From: Kordiimonadaceae bacterium
GTDB lineage: Bacteria; Pseudomonadota; Alphaproteobacteria; Sphingomonadales; Kordiimonadaceae
NCBI GenBank assembly: GCA_017640725.1
Contig: JAEPQB010000002.1
Location: forward strand, 62,001 to 126,000
Length of the DNA: 64,000 nucleotides
Reading direction: 5' to 3'
Made by a program: the position numbers and the translations under genes. Position 1 is the first letter of the stretch. Every line of letters begins with the position of its first letter. The notes below the pieces were generated by a model. That model was given only the letters and a program-made list of their open reading frames with translations, did not search any database and was not told the DNA's origin. Shown one piece after another: positions 9,292 to 18,190 of the stretch.

Positions 9292-9622
9292 CGGGTTCTC
9301 CTGAACCGTCGTCCCCTTCTTCTTCGCGAATTTCTTCAGGTGCTTCGTCCTTGGGCACAAACTTGCCGGGGATTAGAACGCCATTTTCAACGCGCGCTGG
9401 TACATAGACCTGGTCAACTTCGCCGGACGTATTGTCGAGGAATCGGAATGCCAGACCTGTGAGCAAAAGAGCCACCGTCAAAATGCTCATGCCAACCCGC
9501 AAACGCTTGGCTTCAAGTTCACGGACTTCTTCGCCTTGATCGCGCTTTACCCGCCACCGAAGCCACAGAACCAGGGCGATGATAGGTAGTAAGACCAGCA
9601 ATATTCTCAGAAAGGCTGCCAT
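9281..9622 (-). CDS. DUF6111-like small membrane protein
   Basis: This 113-residue protein has two hydrophobic helices (LRILLVLLPIIALVLWLRW at about 5-23 and VGMSILTVALLLTGLAF at about 43-60) and an acidic, flexible C-terminal tail. It matches the DUF6111 pattern that commonly lies between a NUDIX gene and cca in alphaproteobacteria, from memory of the families. Function is unknown. Its start follows the NUDIX stop by one base and its end overlaps cca, so the three are likely co-translated. Confidence 0.72.
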   Translation of the reverse strand: MAAFLRILLVLLPIIALVLWLRWRVKRDQGEEVRELEAKRLRVGMSILTVALLLTGLAFRFLDNTSGEVDQVYVPARVENGVLIPGKFVPKDEAPEEIREEEGDDGSGEPGAS

Positions 9623-9623
9623 A

Positions 9624-10247
9624 TCAGATTTGCTCCCGCACGGCTTCCATCACGTCCACCAGATTGACCAGCATAGCAGCAGTGGCCCCCCAGATAAAAT
9701 AATCCCCATATGGCATGGCATAATAGTGGCGCCTTCGTCCCTTCCAAACAGCGCTTTGACGCTGGTGGTTTTTCCGATTGAGCACAAAATCAAACGGCAC
9801 TTCAAAGGCTTCAGCTACCTCGTCTTCCTGCAGTGACAGATCAAACCCCGGCTGAACTGTTGCAACCACAGGCGTAATTTCGAACCCTGTTCCAGTGCGA
9901 TACTGATCAAGGGAGCCAATCACATTTACATAGTCGGCATTCAGGCCAATTTCTTCCTCAGCCTCCCGAAGTGCAGCTGCGACAGCACTTTCATCGCTTT
10001 CGTCCACACTGCCGCCCGGGAAACTGACCTGACCGGCATGTTTGGCCAAATGCTCTGTTCGTTTCGTTAGCAAAATTGTCGCGGCATCCTTATGCAGGAC
10101 AATAGGCACCAATACGGCAGCAGGCCTGACCGGTTCAGCCATTATGCTGACCCAGTCGCGCTCAGCATTGAGATCAAAGTCACTACGGGACCCTCGTGCC
10201 GCCGCGTTATCACTGGAAAGCGCTTTTTTCACCCAACCTTCAATCAC
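9624..10247 (-). CDS. NUDIX hydrolase, CoA pyrophosphatase type
   Basis: The 207-residue protein contains the full NUDIX box, GxxxxxEx7REUxEExGU, as GSVDESDESAVAAALREAEEEIG. It also has the CoA-pyrophosphatase (NudL-like) segment TEHLAKHAGQVSFPGG just before it. Members cleave coenzyme A and its derivatives to 4'-phosphopantetheine and 3',5'-ADP. The C terminus (HYYAMPYGDYFIWGATAAML) is also typical. It overlaps the upstream DUF1285 gene by 4 bases, indicating translational coupling. Confidence 0.9.
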   Translation of the reverse strand: MIEGWVKKALSSDNAAARGSRSDFDLNAERDWVSIMAEPVRPAAVLVPIVLHKDAATILLTKRTEHLAKHAGQVSFPGGSVDESDESAVAAALREAEEEIGLNADYVNVIGSLDQYRTGTGFEITPVVATVQPGFDLSLQEDEVAEAFEVPFDFVLNRKNHQRQSAVWKGRRRHYYAMPYGDYFIWGATAAMLVNLVDVMEAVREQI

Positions 10248-10840
10248 TGAGCGGCCCCTAGTTCCTCAGGCCAGGCACCCAGGGAAAACTCCACGCCCCG
10301 GCTCTTGATGGCACAAGTACTGATGCCGTTTTGCTCGTTAACCTGTCCACGTTCAATCAGCTCATAATAAACGGTGCGGGAGATAAGAGCTTCCAATCGC
10401 CCACGCACGTGCAAATATGGCCTTGGTTCGCCAGTTTCCTGGTCCACCACAACACGTATTTCATGGTCCGGACCAGCTATGACCTGGTCGCCAACATTGG
10501 TTGTGAAACAAAGAGTTAAGTCTTCCAACTCACCGGCTACGTCAACTGAGACGGCAACAAAGTGCGCGTCATCGACGGTGATGCCAATTTTCTCAACCGG
10601 TGTTACCAAATAGGTTTTTCCGTCTTCGTCTTTGCGGAGCACAGAAGCAAAAAGACGAACCATTTTCTCACGACCAATTGGCGTGCCCATATAGAACCAA
10701 GTCCCGTCGCTGGCGATACGCATGTCAATATCGCCGCAAAAGTCGGGATTCCATTTTTCCACAGGGGGAAACTTCTGCTCGCCTACCTGTTTCGCAAAGC
10801 TCGCAAGGTCAAATCCCTGCATGTCGTATGATTTAGCCAT
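10244..10840 (-). CDS. DUF1285 family protein
   Basis: This 198-residue soluble protein matches DUF1285. It begins PPVEKWNPDFCGDIDMRIASDGTWFYMGTPIGREKMVRLFASVLR, then YLVTPVEKIGITVDDAHFVAV, and later HEIRVVVDQETGEPRPYLHVRGRLEALISRTVYYEL. The family is widespread in proteobacteria and has no settled function. It heads the leftward run DUF1285-NUDIX-DUF6111-cca, a conserved alphaproteobacterial order in my recollection. No signal peptide or membrane segment is visible. Confidence 0.85.
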   Translation of the reverse strand: MAKSYDMQGFDLASFAKQVGEQKFPPVEKWNPDFCGDIDMRIASDGTWFYMGTPIGREKMVRLFASVLRKDEDGKTYLVTPVEKIGITVDDAHFVAVSVDVAGELEDLTLCFTTNVGDQVIAGPDHEIRVVVDQETGEPRPYLHVRGRLEALISRTVYYELIERGQVNEQNGISTCAIKSRGVEFSLGAWPEELGAAQ

Positions 10841-10893
10841 ATAAACTCCTACAGCATTATATGGCCCATGAACCGATAATGAAAAGTACCGAG

Positions 10894-11451
10894 CTAAACA
10901 GCAAATGCAGGTTTCGGCGAGGCAATCGCAGATTGAGCGGTTTGATGACCAACCGGCTGCAACCTTCCCACCGCAGGAAGCGAGCTCACCCGCGCCGACT
11001 GACGAACAAGCAAACGCCTTGCATCCCGGCCACCGGGCAGAGTTATAAAGCTTGGCAAAACCGGAACAAAGCCGAAGCGAGCGTAGTAATCAGCTTCCCC
11101 GACCAGTAGAATACGCTCAAACCCAGCAGCATTGGCTTTCGCCAGACTTTGGCGCACCAGAGCGGAGCCGACACCGCTGCCCTGAAGGGCGGGATCTACC
11201 GCTAAAGGCCCCAGTAACAACGCCTCGTCGCTTGAGCCAAGGATCAAGTCTTTAACCATCACCGGCCAAAAACGGATTGTCGCTGCTAACCGGTTTTCGA
11301 CTCGTACGACTGTGCTAAGCGCCGGAACAGGGTCAACGCCAGCGCGGAGAGCGTATGACGCCTTTTCCAGCCGGTTATCGCCAAATACTTTATCAAGAAG
11401 AAGGTTGATGTCCTGCTCATCGGACACCCGTTCATTATCGAACGTAAACAT
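10894..11451 (-). CDS. GNAT-family N-acetyltransferase
   Basis: The 185-residue protein has the acetyl-CoA-binding motif A LGPLAVDPALQGSGVGSALVRQSL (Q-x-x-G-x-G/A form) followed by FERILLVGEADYYARFGFVP. This arrangement is typical of the YhbS-like GNAT group. The target amine is unknown. ATG 11451 is preferred because MFTFDNERVSDEQD begins the conserved domain; an ATG six codons earlier is also possible. The last 45 residues are rich in R, Q and A and look poorly conserved. Confidence 0.82.
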   Translation of the reverse strand: MFTFDNERVSDEQDINLLLDKVFGDNRLEKASYALRAGVDPVPALSTVVRVENRLAATIRFWPVMVKDLILGSSDEALLLGPLAVDPALQGSGVGSALVRQSLAKANAAGFERILLVGEADYYARFGFVPVLPSFITLPGGRDARRLLVRQSARVSSLPAVGRLQPVGHQTAQSAIASPKPAFAV

Positions 11452-11646
11452 CGCATTTTTCCATATCAATGGCGCATGTGCGCCGTGGACAACTAAGGTA
11501 TTTTTCAGTCCTTAGCGTCGTCGCAGTCGGTCTAACCGATTGATATGGTGCGTGTTTAACATAATCAGTGTTACGATTTTGTGTTTCTGTGGGCGCCACT
11601 TATAGCGATACATTCAAATAATGCCAGCTTATTTTTTGTGGCGTTC

Positions 11647-12573
11647 CTAATTGGCAGCCAAATGACGATCAACTTCGCGAGCCGCCATAACTACAGTCTC
11701 AAGTGAACGCAGGAAAAAATCCACAGGAATACTGTCATAAACATCTGAAGGCCGGTGGTAGTGTGGGTGGTCTTCAACCCCAAAATACAGAAAAGGGACA
11801 CCGTCGCTGTGGAATGGTCCGTGATCTGAGGCAAACGTCCAGTCATTGTTGCCTAGCGCCGGGTCGTCATGGCCCATCAACAATGTAACTGGCACCTTTG
11901 ACGCGACGCTCTCGACAACTGGCTTGAGTTCAGGGCGATGGAAAACCCCCGCCACATACAGCTCGTTCTTGTCGCTGCGGCTTAGCATGTCAAAATTGAT
12001 GTTGAAGGCGATATTGGGGTCGATCATCTGCCGGTTTCGGACAAAAGCCCTTGCCCCCTGCAGGCCCATTTCTTCGGCGTCAAACAGGGCGAAAATAAAG
12101 TCATTTTCAGGTGGGTTATTTTTAAGGGCTTCCGCGATGGCCAGCGCACCCGCAACACCTGACGCATTATCGTCCGCGCCGTTAAAAATCTGCCCACCAC
12201 GCGTACCGACGTGGTCATAGTGCGCTGAAACGACGATTGTTTTGCCAGTGTTTCCCGCTCCTGCGATGCGAAAAAGCAGGTTTGTGCCTGTGATCTCTGG
12301 GGCGCCGGTCGGCAGCCGCGGCGTGAATTTGAACTGGTGCTCAAAGGAGGGCCCAACCGGCTCAAATCCGGCGTCCGTTATTCTCTCTAAGAGGTAAGCT
12401 CTGGCCATGGCGTTGCCATCAGTGCCAGCTGCCCTGCCCCCCATGTTATCCGCCGCCAAAGTCTCTACTGTTTCCAGCGCTGCGTTTCTGTCAAATGAGG
12501 CATCCTCTGCAACTGCGGCAATTGACATCACAGCCGCCAAAGTGGCGCCGAGGTAAAGTTTTGATTTTAGCAT
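11647..12573 (-). CDS. Secreted M28-family metallopeptidase
   Basis: This 308-residue aminopeptidase-like protein has a signal peptide (MLKSKLYLGATLAAVMSIAA, cut near VAED). The two-zinc M28 ligand set is visible: H in VSAHYDHVGT, bridging D in NGADDNASGVAGA, catalytic E and ligand E in LFDAEEMGLQGARA, and a late H in FGVEDHPHYHRPSDVYDSI. It should trim peptides in the periplasm or outside. The start at 12573 is chosen because it begins the signal peptide; the frame is open to 12636. Confidence 0.9.
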   Translation of the reverse strand: MLKSKLYLGATLAAVMSIAAVAEDASFDRNAALETVETLAADNMGGRAAGTDGNAMARAYLLERITDAGFEPVGPSFEHQFKFTPRLPTGAPEITGTNLLFRIAGAGNTGKTIVVSAHYDHVGTRGGQIFNGADDNASGVAGALAIAEALKNNPPENDFIFALFDAEEMGLQGARAFVRNRQMIDPNIAFNINFDMLSRSDKNELYVAGVFHRPELKPVVESVASKVPVTLLMGHDDPALGNNDWTFASDHGPFHSDGVPFLYFGVEDHPHYHRPSDVYDSIPVDFFLRSLETVVMAAREVDRHLAAN

Positions 12574-12688
12574 GAACGGCACGGACAACCTCGTCAGTAA
12601 AAAAGTCTTTTCTACTCTAGTGGATTGCCATCGCATAACAAGAATAATGCTCTGAACCTTGGTTCAGCAGGCCTGGCTCTGCCCTACG

Positions 12689-12722
12689 AAAAAGCCCCCC
12701 GGCGATGTGCCGAGGGGCTTAA
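12689..12722 (-). terminator. Rho-independent terminator after groEL
   Basis: The dyad AGCCCCCCGGCGA-TGT-GCCGAGGGGCT, read on the minus strand, is followed by a run of T (plus-strand AAAAA at about 12689-12693). It lies 24 bases past the groEL stop and closes the groESL operon. Confidence 0.88.
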
Positions 12723-12745
12723 TTCTAGAGCTATTGGAAGCTGGC

Positions 12746-14416
<1,671 letters not shown>

Positions 14417-14456
14417 TCAGATTTAAGAATTACAATATGAGACTGGGGTCGAGTGA

Positions 14457-14744
14457 TTACTCGATGATGCCCATGATGTCTTTTTCCTGCATGATCAGCA
14501 GGTCGTCACCGTCGACTTTAACTTCTGTGCCGGACCATTTGCCGAACAGGATCTTGTCGCCAACTTGCACGTCCAGTGGAGTGACTTTGCCATCTTCCGA
14601 TTTGGCGCCAGCGCCAACAGCGATCACTTCGCCTTCAGATGGTTTTTCCTGAGCAGTATCTGGAAGAATGATACCGCCAGCAGTTTTAGCTTCGCTTTCT
14701 AGACGCTTGACCAATACACGGTCATGAAGCGGACGAAGAGCCAT
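14457..14744 (-). CDS. groES: Co-chaperonin GroES (Hsp10)
   Basis: GroES is the heptameric lid of GroEL. The 95 residues start [20 protein letters not shown] and contain the mobile loop [15 protein letters not shown], then [28 protein letters not shown] and the C-terminal [11 protein letters not shown]. The ATG at 14744 has AGGAG on its minus-strand leader. The longer frame reaching 14792 would run into the CIRCE operator and lacks similarity, so it is rejected. First gene of the groESL operon. Confidence 0.98.
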   Translation of the reverse strand: MALRPLHDRVLVKRLESEAKTAGGIILPDTAQEKPSEGEVIAVGAGAKSEDGKVTPLDVQVGDKILFGKWSGTEVKVDGDDLLIMQEKDIMGIIE

Positions 14745-14781
14745 GGTTTGTCTCCTAATTGATAAACCGAAAAAGGGATTG

Positions 14782-14808
14782 TTAGCACTCACTCCCGTGG
14801 AGTGCTAA
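14782..14808. promoter_or_regulatory. CIRCE operator (HrcA site)
   Basis: TTAGCACTC, nine bases, then GAGTGCTAA forms the perfect CIRCE inverted repeat. It starts 37 bases before the groES ATG. HrcA binding here represses groESL until heat stress. No hrcA gene is in the window, but an rpoH-like gene is (61311-62180), so both heat-shock systems may be used. Confidence 0.97.
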
Positions 14809-14878
14809 CGCGTGCCTGTATTTAGGGTATGGAACTGGGGCGTTCAACCCCAAAAGCTGTATTTTTGGGCCAGATGGA

Positions 14879-14906
14879 GAAAAAAAGGGGCAGGTCACCC
14901 TGCCCC
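14879..14906 (-). terminator. Rho-independent terminator of the 14916 gene
   Basis: On the minus strand the stem GGGGCAGG-GTGA-CCTGCCCC is followed by seven T. It starts 10 bases past the stop codon of the leftward unknown gene, upstream of the CIRCE/groES promoter region. Confidence 0.9.
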
Positions 14907-14915
14907 AACGCTGTT

Positions 14916-15470
14916 TTATGCCGCTGCCGGTTCCGGCTGGACGGCATTCATATGCTGTTTCGCGACATCGAGGGCCAAGCCAGACCTGGCATCCATATCA
15001 CCTGGCTGATGCCAGTCTCGGCCTATCCGCTCCCATCTGGAGTCAAACGGATCAATGCCGAGCGAGGTCACATAATCCGCGTCCACAACGATGAACTGCT
15101 TGCCATAGGACAGCAGATAACCACCATGTTCCTGGCGTACTGTCTTGGCTTCATCATACGACGCAAGCCAAATATTCCAAAACACGTGACATCGTCTTGG
15201 GTGCAGGAATGCTTCGAACGTGGCCCCTTCGCGGCCTTCAAAACAAGCCACTACAGATTGCCAGTTAGGGAACCCAATTTCGCGTGCGATGGTGGCTAGT
15301 GCATGCTTACGCTGTGTGTCGGCGCCCAGAGCTACAGCAGGACTGCCAACCTGAAGCCTGCGCAAGGCATTAGGCTCTTCGGCGGTCGCGCGTTTCTGCA
15401 ACAGGCGCGCTTCTTCTTTTAAAAAAGTGATGATGGGCGGGGTAACGCCGCCACTTGATGTGCGTGACAT
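14916..15470 (-). CDS. Unknown soluble protein
   Basis: I do not recognise a function. The 184-residue form starts MSRTSSGGVTPPIITFLKEEARLLQKR; GGAGAGAC stands just before the ATG at 15470. Residues about 15-75 (LKEEARLLQKRATAEEPNALRR ... LATIAREIGFPNWQSVV) resemble the helical leader seen ahead of ankyrin-type proteins in alphaproteobacteria, but no ankyrin repeat follows. The later part has aromatic-rich CHVFWNIWLASYDEA and YGKQFIVVDADYVTSLG. It stands alone with its own terminator. Confidence 0.65.
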   Translation of the reverse strand: MSRTSSGGVTPPIITFLKEEARLLQKRATAEEPNALRRLQVGSPAVALGADTQRKHALATIAREIGFPNWQSVVACFEGREGATFEAFLHPRRCHVFWNIWLASYDEAKTVRQEHGGYLLSYGKQFIVVDADYVTSLGIDPFDSRWERIGRDWHQPGDMDARSGLALDVAKQHMNAVQPEPAAA

Positions 15471-15646
15471 TTCATGTCTCTCCATAAACCGGACATGTAC
15501 CGCACCATTGTGTCCTGAAGAACCATGCAATCAGCAAAGGTCATTTATTTGACTTGTCAGCAGAGTGCGTCGGCTTTTGGCGGACAGGCGCCCCTGCGGC
15601 ACCTGCCCTCCATATATGCCCCGCAATCGCACGCGTCAACTGCTTG

Positions 15647-17410
15647 TTATAGCTTGCCCATCGTCAGGGCTGGCTCTGTTCGGGTTGCTTTGTCCAATAG
15701 CGTCTTTGTGAATTCGGCTTCACCACTAAATCCAAGTTTTGCTTGTGTTTCCATTAGCCCAAACAGCGAAGCTGCGCTGTTTGGGTGACGGATCAGACTT
15801 GCTTTGAAAGCTTGTTCGGCTTCCTCTAACTGGCCGTTCAGGAAATACGCCGCCCCCAGGGTTTGTTCGGTCGCATAATACCAGAACGGAGGCTCCAGAT
15901 AGGCTAAACTATCCTGCAAATTGACGTTTTCCTGCAGAAGTTCGATCGCACCTTCATAGTTTTGCGATGCCATTAAGCGTTTGGCACCAATTGTTTTTGC
16001 AGCGATCTGAAGAACGGCAGCAGCGGGAATTGGTGCATTCTGAATGGCGGCTGACGTCGCAAGTTTCTCGATGGCTTCTTGCTCAACCCAAGCGCGGTCA
16101 TCGCCTGCATCGGCAAACACCTTACCCCGTGCGTAGTGCCATAAAGCTTTGACATAGGGTATGGCGTCACCCGGGTCTGGCAGTGCTTCCACTTCAGCCA
16201 CATCTAAAAATTCAGCATAGGCAAAATAGGGTGCGGCTTTAATGGGCGGCAACCAAGCTGCGTCGTTGGCCCGTTCCATTGGAAGCAAGTTATCGAGGAC
16301 CTGCGCATACTCAAGGGACGTCTGTTTATCGTAAGCCATTTGAGCTGATGTAAGCACAAAGTGGATATTGTGCGGATAATAGCCATACCGATAGAGGTTT
16401 GAGCCTTGCGTTTGCTCGAGATAACTGGCGTCGATTTTAGCCGCTCGGATGTTGACATCCAGACTGTCCATATAGCGGCCAATCCGGAAATAGATATGGC
16501 TCGGCATATGCACCAGGTGCCCCGAACCGATTTGAAGTTTGGCCAACCGATCAGCATGTTTTTCAGATTGCTTCACCTGCACACTGGCTTCGTACAGATG
16601 AATGTGCAGGTGAATGGCACCATAGTGGTCCGGATTTTCTGCCAGCACGCCGTTGATTGCATCAAGCGCCGTTTTAATATGGGGCTTTGCAGTTACAAAA
16701 TCTCGCTCCCAGTAGTCCCATGGCGACGTATCCATGAGTGCCTCGGCGTATAGCGTCGCGATGTCTTGGTCACCTGGATAAGCGGCAAAGACTTCGCCCA
16801 TAGCTGATGCATATTCCGCATCGAGCTGCGCTCTGCTCTTCCCCGGATCGTCGCTGTAGCGTCGCGCGCCGGCGCGAATGAGGGCTTTTTCTCTCTCACT
16901 GGCACCGCTGACCAGCGACAGCGCCCTTTTGATTGCTGCCAATGCAAGCGGGGCTGCCTCTTCTGTCATTACCGCATTAATATTGGGACCATGCGCAACT
17001 GCTTCGCCCCAATGGCAAATGGCGCACGATGGATCAAGGGCCTGCGCCACCTTGAACGCCCGAATGGCCTCAAAATGATTGAACCCATAGAGCAAGGAAA
17101 AACCCTGCCTGAAATAGGCGCGAGCTTGTTCGTTTTCACTCGAAATTGGGAATTCGCGTATGTCTAGGCCCGCCAATAGTGGCACGTCACCCACGCTTGA
17201 AGTTGATGCATTTACTGCCGTTGAAAAGAGTGACGACGGCCTGAACAGAGCGTTTCTGCGCATTCCAGACGGGCCACACAACAGTTTCGAATAGTTGGTT
17301 GGATCAAAAGCATAGTCCGCAACTTCGTGACTATCCTGTCCGGACGAAATAATTGCGTGCACAAATCCAAGCGAAGCCAAAATGGCAACCGGTGCGATAA
17401 GAGTTTTCAT
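15647..17410 (-). CDS. Exported TPR protein with a CxxCH motif
   Basis: This 587-residue protein has a signal peptide (MKTLIAPVAILASLGFVHAI) and tandem TPR-like helix pairs through most of its length, such as ARAYFRQGFSLLYGFNHFEAIRAFKVAQALDPS and GAAYFLNGQLEEAEQAFKASLIRHPNS. C129-A-I-C132-H133 (then WGEAVAHGPNIN) has the form of a c-type haem site inside a TPR turn. Other conserved-looking blocks are HLHIHLYEAS and GSGHLVHMPSHIYFRIGRYMD, whose histidines could bind metal. Function unknown. Start 17410 is taken over the one nine codons upstream because the signal peptide begins there; it lies under a hairpin (17409-17437). Confidence 0.82.
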   Translation of the reverse strand: MKTLIAPVAILASLGFVHAIISSGQDSHEVADYAFDPTNYSKLLCGPSGMRRNALFRPSSLFSTAVNASTSSVGDVPLLAGLDIREFPISSENEQARAYFRQGFSLLYGFNHFEAIRAFKVAQALDPSCAICHWGEAVAHGPNINAVMTEEAAPLALAAIKRALSLVSGASEREKALIRAGARRYSDDPGKSRAQLDAEYASAMGEVFAAYPGDQDIATLYAEALMDTSPWDYWERDFVTAKPHIKTALDAINGVLAENPDHYGAIHLHIHLYEASVQVKQSEKHADRLAKLQIGSGHLVHMPSHIYFRIGRYMDSLDVNIRAAKIDASYLEQTQGSNLYRYGYYPHNIHFVLTSAQMAYDKQTSLEYAQVLDNLLPMERANDAAWLPPIKAAPYFAYAEFLDVAEVEALPDPGDAIPYVKALWHYARGKVFADAGDDRAWVEQEAIEKLATSAAIQNAPIPAAAVLQIAAKTIGAKRLMASQNYEGAIELLQENVNLQDSLAYLEPPFWYYATEQTLGAAYFLNGQLEEAEQAFKASLIRHPNSAASLFGLMETQAKLGFSGEAEFTKTLLDKATRTEPALTMGKL

Positions 17411-17437
17411 GATGTTTCCCCAAGTTGGGGACATCAT
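17409..17437. promoter_or_regulatory. Inverted repeat over the ribosome site of the TPR gene
   Basis: ATGATGT-TT-CCCC, five bases (AAGTT), GGGG-AC-ATCAT forms a bulged dyad that covers the SD-like GGGGAAA and reaches the ATG of the TPR gene at 17410. In RNA it could hide the ribosome site. It could also be a protein-binding dyad, since CCCC-N5-GGGG recurs in larger form at 18035-18051. Confidence 0.45.
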
Positions 17438-17616
17438 ACAGCATTCAACAAAGCGCGTCTAATGGGCTAATTGAAATATGGCTTTCAGATTTGCACGTCA
17501 TCCCAGCGATCAGCGCCGGCGCCAGCATCAAATTGCATCCAGTTTGCCACCGGCACTCGATATTCGCGCAGCTCGAGCGTGGCTTTCGTTTCAATAACAG
17601 GCCCATCGGCAAATGA

Positions 17617-18000
17617 TCAAAGAAGTGCGTCCAATGCTCGTGAATGAGAGAGGTCACCAACCGGCAAGATGCACGCGCCAATATTTTTGAGGAAATCAAA
17701 CTCGCGCGCCAAACAGGAGCCTTCCCGGATTTCTTTCTGGTTCGTCACCAGCAGGAAAACATCGTGGCGATTTTGGCGATCTTGCAAGAATTGGCGGTTC
17801 CTGTGCCATAGTTCATCTGCCGAGAGCGTTAGCGCCTCGCATAACGGCAAATCAAAACAAAAACCGCCAATCTTACTTGCAACCAAGCGGTAATCGGGAA
17901 AATGTCCGATCACAGATATGCCGCTTTTCTGATTGGGTGAAGACCCAATATCGGACTGTAGTTGCGCCATAGCAACAAACCCCCGTTTCAATGCTCGCAT
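17617..18000 (-). CDS. Small unknown protein behind a GC-rich palindrome
   Basis: I recognise no family. From ATG 18000 the protein has 127 residues with no signal peptide or membrane helix. The body (GISVIGHFPDYRLVASKIGGFCF, CEALTLSADELWHRNRQFLQDRQNRHDVFLLVTNQKEIREGSC) looks like a folded alpha/beta domain. An alternative TTG at 18066 would put the palindrome inside the gene, so I prefer 18000; the ribosome site there is weak. It is not a LuxI synthase: the expected R, F, W and D pattern is absent. Position just after a LuxR remnant and the 18023-18051 dyads suggests regulation by the neighbouring LuxR. Confidence 0.55.
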   Translation of the reverse strand: MRALKRGFVAMAQLQSDIGSSPNQKSGISVIGHFPDYRLVASKIGGFCFDLPLCEALTLSADELWHRNRQFLQDRQNRHDVFLLVTNQKEIREGSCLAREFDFLKNIGACILPVGDLSHSRALDALL

Positions 18001-18022
18001 TGTTAACCTAACGCCTTCGACT

Positions 18023-18051
18023 GGAGTGAGCACTCCCCCCAAATAGGGGGG
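18023..18051. promoter_or_regulatory. Two abutting palindromes, candidate LuxR-type operator
   Basis: GGAGTG-AG-CACTCC (18023-18036) runs into CCCCCC-AAATA-GGGGGG (18035-18051). They lie 23-51 bases upstream of the ATG at 18000 on the minus strand, a promoter position. A LuxR gene and a LuxR remnant stand directly upstream. The binding protein is not proven, and I cannot match the sequence to a documented lux box. Confidence 0.5.
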
Positions 18052-18066
18052 ATAGGTACGTTCCAA

Positions 18067-18190
18067 TCAGGTTAACACCCAGGCACATATAATAGCTTCA
18101 ATTCTACTCTTAACGCCAAGCGACTTCTTTGCCCTTCAATGTGCTCACTCACCGTTTCGACACTGACTCTAAATGTTGCCGCTTCGCCAT
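18067..18190 (-). pseudogene. Remnant of a second LuxR-type helix-turn-helix
   Basis: Right after the intact LuxR stop, the minus strand reads GEAATFRVSVETVSEHIEG in one frame and KKSLGVKSRIEAIICAWVLT then TGA in another. Joined, they match the intact neighbour's EIADILDLSAHTVKEHL and TTLGVNTRIEAIVRAR. The frame break is near 18130 and would be healed by one extra G in the GGG run there. No autoinducer-binding domain for this copy remains. It is best read as the decayed 3' end of a duplicated luxR. Confidence 0.72.

Noticed and set aside
14745-14792. Longer GroES start
   Set aside because: It would place the CIRCE operator in the coding region, and the extra residues lack similarity.
17617-18066. 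Unknown gene considered as a LuxI synthase
   Set aside because: Length and the conserved R, F, W, D, E and R positions of LuxI do not fit.
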